Shown: piece by piece, positions 53,646 to 61,391 of the stretch
How the letters are laid out: each line of letters starts with the position of its first letter
Position numbering within the stretch: the stretch's first letter is position 1
Position numbers and translations under genes: made by a program
Notes under the pieces: generated by a model
Told to the model about the DNA's origin: nothing
The model's database searches: none
What the model saw: only the letters and a program-made list of their open reading frames with translations
Source: Leucobacter salsicius M1-8
GTDB taxonomy: Bacteria; Actinomycetota; Actinomycetes; Actinomycetales; Microbacteriaceae
Reading direction: 5' to 3'
DNA: 64,000 bases
Assembly (NCBI RefSeq): GCF_000350525.1
Contig: NZ_AOCN01000028.1
Coordinates: forward strand, 1 to 64,000

Positions 53646-54290
53646 CTAGCCGAGCAGCGCCCGCACGATGACGTGGCCGCGGGCTGTCGTAAGCCTCGTC
53701 CAGGTGAGCGAGCGCGCCACGCGCGCGGGCTCCTCCCCCAAGAACCCGAGCGCCTCGGCGGCAAACGCCGCAGCGGCGGGCACCCCTGGCGCAATCTCGG
53801 CGCCCCACACAGCAGTGCGCACCTTGTGCACGAGAGCCTCACCCGGATCTTGCGGGAGCGCCTCGGCAACCCGGGCGATTCCGGCCTCGGCAACGGCCCC
53901 GAGCGAGGGCGCATCGATCTCACCAACAGCCTCCCAGCCGGTCGTGGGCGGCAGTACTCCGGTCCACGCGGCCATCGCGGGCACGTCGGGCAGCTCGAGA
54001 CCAAGCCCGATAATGCCAAGCCGGGCGATTCGGTCCAGCAGCGCCCGCCCCTGAACGGTCACGTCGACGGGCGTCTCGGGCTCGGTGGTCAACCCAAACG
54101 CGCGCATCACCAGCACCACCGGCACCGCATCGGTGATCCCCTGCGGCGCCTGCGTGCAGCCGTAGACCGCGAGCGTTGTGCCGCGCGATACGAGCCGCAC
54201 CTCGGGTTTCCCGACGCGCTGCAGCCGTTCGAGGAAGATGCGCAGATCGTCGCGGGTGGCATGGTCAAGAAGGGCGAGAGTGGCGGCCAT
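53646..54290 (-). CDS. Conserved hypothetical protein
   Basis: 214 residues from ATG 54290 (MAATLALLDHATRDDLRIFLERLQRV). The N-terminal helix-rich start is followed by VRLVSRGTTLAVYGCTQAPQGITD, a Pro/Val-rich beta segment (PVDVTVQGRALLDRIARLGI) and an Ala-rich C-terminal half ending ARGHVIVRALLG. No membrane segment, signal peptide or catalytic motif is seen. I do not recognise the family. It is divergent from the thioesterase gene at 54415 and upstream of rpoZ on the same strand. Confidence 0.65.
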   Translation of the reverse strand: MAATLALLDHATRDDLRIFLERLQRVGKPEVRLVSRGTTLAVYGCTQAPQGITDAVPVVLVMRAFGLTTEPETPVDVTVQGRALLDRIARLGIIGLGLELPDVPAMAAWTGVLPPTTGWEAVGEIDAPSLGAVAEAGIARVAEALPQDPGEALVHKVRTAVWGAEIAPGVPAAAAFAAEALGFLGEEPARVARSLTWTRLTTARGHVIVRALLG

Positions 54291-54414
54291 TCCTCGAGCG
54301 TACCCGGGTCCGATGAGTCGACCATTCAGGCAGCGCGCCGCGACTCGTTCGCCCGGGCGTGGCCCCCGCGCGCTAGTGTGGAGTCACATCTGGTGCGACC
54401 CTCAGGAGGACCCT

Positions 54415-55281
54415 ATGACCGCGTTTCCAGACCTCATCGCCATGCTGTCGGTGCTCGATTCGGGTGCCCGCACACGCGAAGACATCCTCACAGGGCCCGC
54501 GTTTCCGACGCCCCACGGGCGCTCGTTTGGCGGCCAGGTGCTCGGCCAGGCGATTGCCGCCGCCGGCACGACGGTCGACGAGGAGCGCCAGATTCACTCC
54601 ATGCACGGATACTTCTTGCGACCGGGCAATAGCGAGGAGCGCATGACGTTCGAGGTGGCCAGGCTGCACGACGGCCGCTCATTCTCGACGCGACGCGTGC
54701 AGGCGTATCAGGACGGCGAGGTGCTGATGTCGATGATCTCGTCGTTCCAGGCCAACGATCCCGGTGTCGAGCACCAGGATCCGGTCGATCTTTCTGATGT
54801 GCCTGATCCCGAATCGTTGCCGAGCGTGTGGGAGAAGTACGGCCACCTGGCGGGCGACGGGCGCGCCTCCTGGGTGATGAACCGGCCGTTCGACTTTCGC
54901 TACGTCGAATCGGACATCATACTTTCGGTCGCCGAACGCACAAATAAGCAGCGCGTGTGGATGCGCAGCCGCGACAATTTTGACTCGTCAGCGCTGCTGA
55001 ACGCGGCGGCGCTCGCGTTTGCAAGCGACTACATGCTGCTCGAGCCGGTCGCCCGACAGCACGGTGTTCCGTGGGCGACGCCCGGCATGCGCGCCGCGAG
55101 CCTCGACCACTCGATGTGGTTCCACCGGCCGTTCCGGGTCGACGAGTGGCTGCTCTACGAGCTCGAGTCCCCCACTTCTCAGGGTGGCCGCGGGCTCGCG
55201 CACGGCCGCTTCTACGATCGCGACGGGGCGCTCGTGGCGAGCGTCTCGCAGGAGAGCATGTTTAGGGTTCCCGAGGCCTAG
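54415..55281 (+). CDS. Acyl-CoA thioesterase II (TesB-like)
   Basis: 288 residues from ATG 54415 behind AGGAGGA. It is a double-hotdog thioesterase: GRSFGGQVLGQAIAAAGTTV, MHGYFLRPGNSEERMTFEV, RVQAYQDGEVLMSMISSFQ, then the second hotdog with LNAAALAFASDYMLL, SLDHSMWFHRPFRVDEWLLY and LAHGRFYDRDGALVASVSQES. TesB proteins hydrolyse medium- and long-chain acyl-CoA. It is convergent with a second, unrelated-type thioesterase. Confidence 0.92.
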   Translation: MTAFPDLIAMLSVLDSGARTREDILTGPAFPTPHGRSFGGQVLGQAIAAAGTTVDEERQIHSMHGYFLRPGNSEERMTFEVARLHDGRSFSTRRVQAYQDGEVLMSMISSFQANDPGVEHQDPVDLSDVPDPESLPSVWEKYGHLAGDGRASWVMNRPFDFRYVESDIILSVAERTNKQRVWMRSRDNFDSSALLNAAALAFASDYMLLEPVARQHGVPWATPGMRAASLDHSMWFHRPFRVDEWLLYELESPTSQGGRGLAHGRFYDRDGALVASVSQESMFRVPEA

Positions 55282-55294
55282 GCCGTTGAATGAC

Positions 55295-55327
55295 GCCCGC
55301 TGACCACCTTTCGAGGCGCCAGCGGGC
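55295..55327 (+). terminator. Hairpin downstream of the TesB-like gene
   Basis: An 8-bp stem, GCCCGCTG and complement (55295-55302 and 55320-55327), with a 17-nt loop, between convergent genes; weak. Confidence 0.4.
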
Positions 55328-55339
55328 TCCATCATCAAA

Positions 55340-55819
55340 CTAGCTGCGGCGCAGCTTTACGGGCTCGTCCATCCACGGCTCGACCGCGGCGCGGCCTTCC
55401 TCAGACAGGCGCATCGGACGCATAGTCGTGCCGTCGACGATCACGATGTGCGACACGGCCTTCGCAACCACCACGGGCTCACCCGCGAGTGCCGACGCGG
55501 CACCGTCAACGATTTCGTAGTGCACTTCGAGGCTCGAGCCGCCGACCTTCGCGATCCACAGCTCGACCGTGATCGGCTGATCCGAGTACTCCAGCACCCG
55601 GGTGTATTCAATCTGTAGTCCCGCAACGAGCATCTTCGGCCCCGTGGGGTCGCTGCCCCGGAAGTGCTGTTCCATACCCGTCTTCTCGCGGCCGGTGCCC
55701 AGCCAGAACGTGCGCACGCGCGCCTCTTCAAGGAATCGGGCGAACGTGACGTTGTTGACGTGCCCGTAGGCATCCTGGTCGCTCCAGCGCAGCTCCATGT
55801 CAACGTGAGTGCGGGCCAT
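55340..55819 (-). CDS. 4HBT-type acyl-CoA thioesterase
   Basis: 159 residues from ATG 55819 behind AGGAGATAC. A single hotdog domain: LRWSDQDAYGHVNNVTFARFLEEARV carries the catalytic Asp of the 4-hydroxybenzoyl-CoA thioesterase/YbgC group, and VVAKAVSHIVIVDGTTMRPM forms the central strands. It probably hydrolyses short- or medium-chain acyl-CoA. It follows ettA on the same strand, separated by a terminator. Confidence 0.9.
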   Translation of the reverse strand: MARTHVDMELRWSDQDAYGHVNNVTFARFLEEARVRTFWLGTGREKTGMEQHFRGSDPTGPKMLVAGLQIEYTRVLEYSDQPITVELWIAKVGGSSLEVHYEIVDGAASALAGEPVVVAKAVSHIVIVDGTTMRPMRLSEEGRAAVEPWMDEPVKLRRS

Positions 55820-55854
55820 ATGTATCTCCTAAAAAACTTGTTCCACCAACGCCA

Positions 55855-55888
55855 AAGGCGCGGCTCCCCCGCGAGGGAGCCGCGCCTT
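55855..55888 (-). terminator. Terminator downstream of ettA
   Basis: A 14-bp perfect stem, AAGGCGCGGCTCCC and complement (55855-55868 and 55875-55888), with a 6-nt loop, 10 bp past the ettA stop. Confidence 0.75.
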
Positions 55889-55898
55889 CAAGACGTGA

Positions 55899-57581
55899 CT
55901 AGTCGCGCGTGAGCTTGCGGTACGTTGCCCGCGACGGCTTTGCAGCGTCGGGCCCAAGCCGCTCGACCTTGTTCTCCTCGTATGCCTCGAAGTTGCCCTC
56001 GAACCAGTACCAGTTCGCCGGGTTCTCTTCGGTGCCCTCGTAGGAAAGGATGTGCGTCGCGATCCGGTCCAGGAACCAACGATCGTGCGTGATGACCACG
56101 GCACAGCCGGGGTACTCAAGCAGCGCGTTCTCGAGGCTCGTCAGCGTCTCGACGTCCAGGTCGTTCGTGGGCTCATCAAGCAGCAGCAGGTTGCCGCCCT
56201 GCTTCAGCGTGAGCGCGAGATTCAGTCGGTTGCGCTCACCACCCGAAAGCACGCCAGCCTTCTTTTGCTGATCCGGCCCCTTGAAGCCGAACGTCGAAAC
56301 ATACGCACGCGACGGGATCTCGACGTTGCCGACCTTCATGTAGTCGAGGCCCTCAGAGACGACCTCCCACACGTTCTTCTCGGGGTCGATGCCGCCACGC
56401 GTCTGATCGACGTAGCTGAGCTTGACGGTCTCGCCGACCTTCAGCTCACCACCGTCGAGCTCCTCGATGCCAACGATCGTCTTGAACAGGGTCGTCTTAC
56501 CGACACCGTTCGGGCCGATGATGCCGACGATGCCGTTGCGGGGCAGCGTGAACGACAGGCCGTCGATGAGCACACGATCGCCGAAGCCCTTCTTCAGGTC
56601 CTTCGCCTCGAGTACGACGTTGCCGAGGCGGGGGCCTGCGGGGATCTGGATGTCTTCGAAGTCGAGCTTCTTGGTGCGCTCAGCCTCGGTCGCCATTTCC
56701 TCGTAGCGCGCCAGACGCGCCTTCGACTTGGCCTGGCGACCCTTCGTGTTCGAGCGCACCCACTCGAGCTCTTCCTTCAACCGCTTCTGCAGCTTCTGGT
56801 CCTTCTTGCCCTGCACCTCGAGGCGCGCAGCCTTCTGCTCCAGGTAGGTCGAGTAGTTGCCCTCGTAGGGGTAGAGACGACCGCGGTCGACCTCGCAGAT
56901 CCAGGTGGCAACGTGGTCGAGGAAATACCGGTCGTGCGTAACGGCCATGACGGCGCCCGGGTACTTGGCGAGGTGCTGCTCGAGCCACAGCACGCTCTCG
57001 GCGTCCAGGTGGTTCGTGGGCTCGTCGAGCAGCAGCAGGTCGGGCTTCTCGAGCAGCAACTTGCAAAGCGCCACGCGGCGCTTCTCGCCGCCCGAGAGGT
57101 TCGAGACGATGGCGTCAGACGGCGGGCAACGCAGCGCATCCATGGCCTGCTCGAGCTGGCCTTCGAGCTCCCAGCCGTCGACCGCGTCGATGGCTTCCTG
57201 GAGTTCGCCCATTTCGGGCAGCAGCTTGTCGTAGTCGGCGTCGGGGTTCGCCATCTCGGCCGAGATCTCGTTGAAGCGATCAAGCTTGCCCTTGATCTCG
57301 GCAACGCCCTGCTCGACGTTCTCGAGCACGGTCTTTTCTTCGTCGAGCTCGGGCTCCTGCATCAGGATGCCCACGGTGTAGCCCGGGGTCAGAATCGCGT
57401 CGCCGTTCGACGGGGTGTCGAGGCCTGCCATGATCTTGAGGATCGTGGACTTACCGGCACCGTTCGGGCCGACGACGCCGATCTTGGCGCCCGGCAGGAA
57501 CGCCATCGTAACGTCGTCGAGGATCACCTTGTCGCCGTGCGCCTTGCGCGCGCGAACCATCTGGTAAATGTACTCAGCCAT
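55899..57581 (-). CDS. ettA: Energy-dependent translational throttle protein EttA (ABC-F)
   Basis: EttA binds the ribosomal E site and gates the first peptide bond according to ATP/ADP. I chose ATG 57581 ([18 protein letters not shown]), 560 residues; the longer open frame has no support. Two ABC domains: Walker [10 protein letters not shown] and GPNGVGKTT, signatures [11 protein letters not shown] and [11 protein letters not shown], Walker [13 protein letters not shown] and [12 protein letters not shown]. The inter-domain linker with [20 protein letters not shown] and the EttA-type arm are present. Confidence 0.95.
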   Translation of the reverse strand: MAEYIYQMVRARKAHGDKVILDDVTMAFLPGAKIGVVGPNGAGKSTILKIMAGLDTPSNGDAILTPGYTVGILMQEPELDEEKTVLENVEQGVAEIKGKLDRFNEISAEMANPDADYDKLLPEMGELQEAIDAVDGWELEGQLEQAMDALRCPPSDAIVSNLSGGEKRRVALCKLLLEKPDLLLLDEPTNHLDAESVLWLEQHLAKYPGAVMAVTHDRYFLDHVATWICEVDRGRLYPYEGNYSTYLEQKAARLEVQGKKDQKLQKRLKEELEWVRSNTKGRQAKSKARLARYEEMATEAERTKKLDFEDIQIPAGPRLGNVVLEAKDLKKGFGDRVLIDGLSFTLPRNGIVGIIGPNGVGKTTLFKTIVGIEELDGGELKVGETVKLSYVDQTRGGIDPEKNVWEVVSEGLDYMKVGNVEIPSRAYVSTFGFKGPDQQKKAGVLSGGERNRLNLALTLKQGGNLLLLDEPTNDLDVETLTSLENALLEYPGCAVVITHDRWFLDRIATHILSYEGTEENPANWYWFEGNFEAYEENKVERLGPDAAKPSRATYRKLTRD

Positions 57582-57701
57582 ATACTTTTTTCGAGCGCCG
57601 AGGCGCCCAGAACTCCCTTTGCAAAGACGGTGTGTTGCAGTTACCTCTACTGTAGTCTGCCCAGGCCTACAGCAGCACCCGAGAAACGAGAACGGCACGC
57701 C

Positions 57702-58565
57702 ATGTCTGCCTCCCGCGCCCCACTTGCCGCGGCCCCCACGGGGCCAGTATCGGTCCCCGCCGCCGTGCGACACATCGCGGCGAACGATGCAATCACGCCC
57801 GTCTGGCAAAATTCACTGGGCGGCACCACCTTTCAGCTCGCGGCTTCGGGCGGTGGACCCGGCGACATCGACCGGTTTGTGAAATGGGTGCCCGCGGGCA
57901 CGCCCGAGCTCGAACTCGCCGACGAGGCGCAGCGGCTTGCATGGGCGCGTGCCCACGGCGCTCGCGTGCCCGAGGTCATCGATTACGCGTCAAGCGATGC
58001 CGGATCCTGGCTGGTCACTCGCGCCGTCGGTGACGGCGCTCCGGGCCCGGCACAATTCGCTGCACAATCCGCGGTGTCGGACCGGTGGCGCGATTCTCCG
58101 CGACGGGCGGCCCGCGTCCTGGGTGAGGGGTTGCGGGAGCTGCACGAGCGACTCCCCGTTGCGGAGTGCCCGTTCAGCTGGTCCGTCGAGGACCGTTTGG
58201 AACAGGTGCACGAACGCTTTCGCAGGGGCGACGGGCCTGAAACCTGGTCACCCGAGTACCGCGGGCTGTCCCCGGAGCACGCGTTTGCGCTGCTCGCCGA
58301 TGCGCCGCCGATGACCAGCCCGGTCGTATGCCACGGAGATGCGTGCGCCCCCAACACGTTGCTAACGCACACGGGCGGCTTCGCGGCGCACGTCGATCTG
58401 GGCGAGTTGGGTGTCGCAGACCCCTGGGCTGATCTCGCGATCGCAGCCTGGAGCACGGAATGGAATTTCGGGCCCGGATTCGAGGCCGAGGTGTACGCGG
58501 GCTATGGGGTGGCTCCGGATCACGATCGCATCGCGTACTACCGTCTGCTCTGGGACCTGAGCTGA
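57702..58565 (+). CDS. APH(3')-like aminoglycoside phosphotransferase family protein
   Basis: 287 residues from ATG 57702. It has the aminoglycoside 3'-phosphotransferase fold: NSLGGTTFQLA at the start, FVKW nucleotide-binding Lys region, LHERLPVAECPFSWSVEDRLEQ, catalytic loop VCHGDACAPNTLL (HGDxxxxN) and metal-binding VDLGELGVADPWADLAIA. The length suits APH(3') enzymes. Its setting between ettA and a lipoprotein, with ordinary GC content, argues for a resident chromosomal gene rather than a recent resistance cassette. Whether it gives resistance is unknown. Confidence 0.88.
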   Translation: MSASRAPLAAAPTGPVSVPAAVRHIAANDAITPVWQNSLGGTTFQLAASGGGPGDIDRFVKWVPAGTPELELADEAQRLAWARAHGARVPEVIDYASSDAGSWLVTRAVGDGAPGPAQFAAQSAVSDRWRDSPRRAARVLGEGLRELHERLPVAECPFSWSVEDRLEQVHERFRRGDGPETWSPEYRGLSPEHAFALLADAPPMTSPVVCHGDACAPNTLLTHTGGFAAHVDLGELGVADPWADLAIAAWSTEWNFGPGFEAEVYAGYGVAPDHDRIAYYRLLWDLS

Positions 58566-58575
58566 CGGGGTTCCG

Positions 58576-59076
58576 TCACCAGGTAATCGGCACCGTCTCG
58601 CCGATGAGGCAGATGTTGTTCTCGGGACCGACTGCGGCGGCCGTTTCTGCAACAAAGCTGCGGTCCGAGGTCACCACCTGACCGAGCAGGCAGTTCTCCC
58701 CCAGCAGTACTGAGACAAAAATGTTGTCGGCCTCGAGCCCGGTCTCAGAACGGTCGAAGCTCACCTGCATCAATGATTTGTCGAACCCGGCATCTATGAC
58801 GGCGCGCGACACGGGCTCGCCCTTGATCGCTCCCTCACCTGCGGTATAGCCGCGCAGCACCTCGGTGAAGTACGGCAGGTTTTCTTCTGCGGTACCTCCG
58901 GCGATCAGCTCAGGCGCGACCTCGGGGATGGCGGGAGCCTCGCGCTGCGGAATCTCGGGAGTCGGCCCCTCAAGGATGGCGCATCCCGAGAGCGCGAGGG
59001 TACTGAGGGCAAGCACGGCGAGGGCGGCGGCTCGCGGCCAGCGCCGGGGCGTCGACGATGCGATGCGATAAGTCAC
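58576..59076 (-). CDS. Small lipoprotein, unknown function
   Basis: 166 residues from GTG 59076, with TAGACT 7 nt upstream (leaderless); an ATG at 59127 is possible but lacks support. The signal peptide (RRWPRAAALAVLALSTLALSGC) ends in the lipobox LSGC. The mature part has a Pro/Glu-rich linker and then an Ala/Glu-rich globular domain (ENLPYFTEVLRGYTAG..., ending ICLIGETVPITW) with two Cys that could form a disulphide. It resembles conserved Microbacteriaceae lipoproteins of unknown role. Confidence 0.8.
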   Translation of the reverse strand: MTYRIASSTPRRWPRAAALAVLALSTLALSGCAILEGPTPEIPQREAPAIPEVAPELIAGGTAEENLPYFTEVLRGYTAGEGAIKGEPVSRAVIDAGFDKSLMQVSFDRSETGLEADNIFVSVLLGENCLLGQVVTSDRSFVAETAAAVGPENNICLIGETVPITW

Positions 59077-59212
59077 GGGAGCCAGTCTATGCAGGGTCTC
59101 CTGTGCCTTCCGCCGCGACTCGTCCACAGGTCACCAATTTCAGCCATTTCCCAATTTCATCCACAGATTCGCTTTTCCAGCCCCGAACGGGACGCCTCTG
59201 GCTCAGGCTGGG

Positions 59213-59260
59213 GGTGAGCGGAGAACCCGGCACACGCACGGCCCGGGTTTTCCGCTCACC
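59213..59260 (+). promoter_or_regulatory. Large hairpin in the ssb leader
   Basis: Two 18-nt arms (59213-59230 beginning GGTGAGCGGA, and 59243-59260 ending TCCGCTCACC) pair with one exception, separated by 12 nt. The exceptional pair is G-U in plus-strand RNA and C-A in minus-strand RNA, so the structure suits the ssb transcript. It ends 52 bp before the ssb start. No plus-strand gene closer than aph (ending 58565) lies upstream, so a simple terminator role is less likely. Confidence 0.6.
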
Positions 59261-59312
59261 GGGCCGCTGCTGGGTGTCCCGGATCAACAATGATCGCAAG
59301 GGAGCGATAGTC

Positions 59313-59840
59313 ATGCACACTCAAGTCTGCGTTGTTGGCACGGTGGCCACCGACCCCAAACTCACCAAGTCCGCAGGGCGAGCCGCATTCTGCTCGTTCA
59401 GATTGGCCTGCAACGAGCGTCGGTACGACACGGAGAAGCAAGATTGGGTGGATTCGGACACGAATTGGTACACAATCAATTCGTTTCGCGGGCTCGCTGA
59501 TCATGCGGTGGCCTCGTTCGCCAAGGGTGACCGAGTGATGGTCACCGGCCGGCTTCGCGTACGTGATTGGACGAACGGCGAGAAGACCGGCACCTCGACC
59601 GTCGTTGAGGCCGAAGCGCTCGGACATGATCTGCGCTGGGGCACGAGCGTGTTCACTAAGTTGACCGTCGCGCAGTCGCCGGAGGAGTCCGATCCGCAGC
59701 CGACATCAGAGACTGGTGACGGGGCCGACGCTGAGCAAGTAGACACCGAACAAAGCGTCGCGTTCGACGCTGCGGCGCCCAGCGGCAGTGCATTCGGTGC
59801 GGACGGCTTCACCCCGGAACAGGCGTACTCGGCCGCTTAG
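59313..59840 (+). CDS. ssb: Single-stranded DNA-binding protein paralogue
   Basis: 175 residues from ATG 59313 with AAGGGAG (59298-59304) upstream. The OB fold is clear: VCVVGTVATDPKLTKSAGRA, FCSFRLACNERRYD, WYTINSFRGLADHAVASFAKGD, RVMVTGRLRVRDW. The C-terminal tail is acidic and then ends FTPEQAYSAA, without the DDDIPF tip that recruits partner proteins in housekeeping SSB. It is therefore probably an accessory SSB, not the replicative one usually found beside rpsF and rpsR. The leader carries a large hairpin and a small one exposing the ribosome-binding site. Confidence 0.88.
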   Translation: MHTQVCVVGTVATDPKLTKSAGRAAFCSFRLACNERRYDTEKQDWVDSDTNWYTINSFRGLADHAVASFAKGDRVMVTGRLRVRDWTNGEKTGTSTVVEAEALGHDLRWGTSVFTKLTVAQSPEESDPQPTSETGDGADAEQVDTEQSVAFDAAAPSGSAFGADGFTPEQAYSAA

Positions 59841-59850
59841 TCAGTCGTGA

Positions 59851-59872
59851 GCCACGCCAGACGTGGCGTGGC
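59851..59872. terminator. Hairpin between convergent ssb and msrA
   Basis: An 8-bp stem, GCCACGCC/GGCGTGGC (59851-59858 and 59865-59872), with a 6-nt loop, followed by four tandem GCGAG units (59871-59890). No T tract. Confidence 0.45.
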
Positions 59873-59896
59873 GAGGCGAGGCGAGGCGAGCGCAGC

Positions 59897-60424
59897 CTAC
59901 ACGTCGAGGTACGTTGCGAACTTCGCTCGGATCTTGTTGACCTTGGGCACCGCGACGGCGAGGCAGTAGCCCTGGGTCGGATTCTTCGCGAAGAAATCCT
60001 GGTGCTGTTCTTCGGCCGGGTAAACCGTGCCGAGCGGCTGCACAGTGGTCACGATGTCGCCGGGCCACCAGTCCCGGGCTCGTTCTAGGGCCGCCTCAAA
60101 CAGGGTGCGCTGCTCTTCGTCGGCGTAGAACATGGCCGACCGATATTGGGTGCCCACATCGTTGCCCTGCCGGTTGAGCTGGGTGGGATCGTGCATCGTG
60201 AAGAACGCATCGAGAATGATCTCGGTGGGCACCACGTCGTCGTCGAAGGTGACGGCCACCGCCTCGGCGTGACCGGTATGGCCGGTGCAGACCGACGCAT
60301 AGCTGGGGTCGGTCGTGCTGCCGCCGGTGTAGCACGAGAGCACGTCACTCACCCCACGCAGCGCTCGGTATGCCGCGTCCAGACACCAAAAGCAGCCGCC
60401 CGCCAAAACAAATGTGTGCTTCAT
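59897..60424 (-). CDS. msrA: Peptide methionine sulfoxide reductase MsrA
   Basis: MsrA repairs methionine-S-sulfoxide in proteins. 175 residues from ATG 60424, which overlaps the nadE stop (ATGA). The catalytic Cys lies in [12 protein letters not shown], with [46 protein letters not shown] and a resolving Cys in GYCLAV. It is co-translated with nadE. Confidence 0.94.
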   Translation of the reverse strand: MKHTFVLAGGCFWCLDAAYRALRGVSDVLSCYTGGSTTDPSYASVCTGHTGHAEAVAVTFDDDVVPTEIILDAFFTMHDPTQLNRQGNDVGTQYRSAMFYADEEQRTLFEAALERARDWWPGDIVTTVQPLGTVYPAEEQHQDFFAKNPTQGYCLAVAVPKVNKIRAKFATYLDV

Positions 60425-61269
60425 CGTGTTTCCTTCCACCACAGATCATCGGGCGACACCGGGGGCCTGCGCTTGTGTTCGCTCCCCAGGTATCGTCGCT
60501 CTACGTTTTCACGGGTCTCGCCCGACACCGGGTCACCCTGCAAGTACGCATCGAGCTCGGGGTAGCTCACTCCCAGGCTGTCCTCGTCCGACTGCCCCGG
60601 CTGATCGTCGAGCAGGTCGGCGGTCGGTACTTTCTCCCACAGGCGATCCGGTGCGCCGAGCTCTCGCAAGAGCGCGGCACCCTGCCCCTTGGTGAGTCCC
60701 GCGAGCGGGATCAGGTCGGCAGCCCCGTCACCGAACTTCGTGAAGAAGCCGGTGACTGCCTCCGCGGCGTGATCCGTGCCGACGACAAGCAGCCCACGGT
60801 CGCCAGCAATCGCGTACTGCGCGATCATGCGCATGCGCGCCTTCACGTTTCCCCGATTGAAGTCGCTGAGGTTGCCTCCGCGGGCATCGACGGCTCCCGA
60901 GGTGGCCACCGAGGTGGCAAGCGCGTCGGTGGCCGGCGCAATGTCGACGGTGAAGCTCTCGTCGGGCGCGATGAATTCGAGCGCGAGCTGGGCGTCGTCC
61001 TCGTCGTGCTGCACGCCGTGCGGCAACCGCACCGCCACGAAGGTGGCGTCGTGCCCGGCCGCGCGCAGCCGCTCGACGGCGAGCTGCACGAGACGGCCCG
61101 CGAGTGAGGAGTCCTGGCCACCCGAGATGCCCAGCACGAAGCCGCGCACGCCCGGGATACTCTGGGCGTAGTCACACAGAAAAGTCACTCTGCGTTCGAT
61201 CTCGGCGGCCGGGTCGATGCTCGCCCGTACGCCGAGAGTGTTCATGATGTCCTGCTGCCGCGTAGTCAC
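60421..61269 (-). CDS. nadE: NAD synthetase (ammonia-dependent)
   Basis: NadE makes NAD from deamido-NAD, ATP and ammonia. I chose GTG 61269 ([17 protein letters not shown]), 282 residues, because homology to the E. coli-type enzyme extends that far and TAGAGT lies 7 nt upstream (leaderless); ATG 61245 would truncate it. The P-loop [39 protein letters not shown] and [23 protein letters not shown] are visible. There is no glutaminase domain. It completes the salvage route that includes pncB. Confidence 0.94.
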   Translation of the reverse strand: MTTRQQDIMNTLGVRASIDPAAEIERRVTFLCDYAQSIPGVRGFVLGISGGQDSSLAGRLVQLAVERLRAAGHDATFVAVRLPHGVQHDEDDAQLALEFIAPDESFTVDIAPATDALATSVATSGAVDARGGNLSDFNRGNVKARMRMIAQYAIAGDRGLLVVGTDHAAEAVTGFFTKFGDGAADLIPLAGLTKGQGAALLRELGAPDRLWEKVPTADLLDDQPGQSDEDSLGVSYPELDAYLQGDPVSGETRENVERRYLGSEHKRRPPVSPDDLWWKETR

Positions 61270-61329
61270 GATTCTCACTCTACTCCCGGTGCGGCAAAAC
61301 CGGCCGGGAGCGGCGCGAGCGAAGCACGC

Positions 61330-61367
61330 AGCGGTGTGTGCGGCACAGAGCTGCAGCACACACCGCT
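61330..61367 (-). terminator. Terminator downstream of dnaE1
   Basis: A perfect 12-bp stem, AGCGGTGTGTGC and complement (61330-61341 and 61356-61367), with a 14-nt loop, 24 bp past the dnaE1 stop and before nadE. No T tract. Confidence 0.6.
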
Positions 61368-61391
61368 ACCACCACCGCACCGCGCACATCG

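Noticed and set aside
56052-57701. A plus-strand frame continuous with the APH-like gene, starting 550 codons upstream
   Set aside because: It is antisense to ettA; the APH family homology starts at 57702, so only the last 287 codons are real.
59120-59165. Two DnaA-box-like sites (TCGTCCACA, TCATCCACA) upstream of ssb
   Set aside because: Each differs from TTGTCCACA/TTATCCACA, only two occur, and there is no AT-rich unwinding element or dnaA/dnaN neighbourhood; not an origin.
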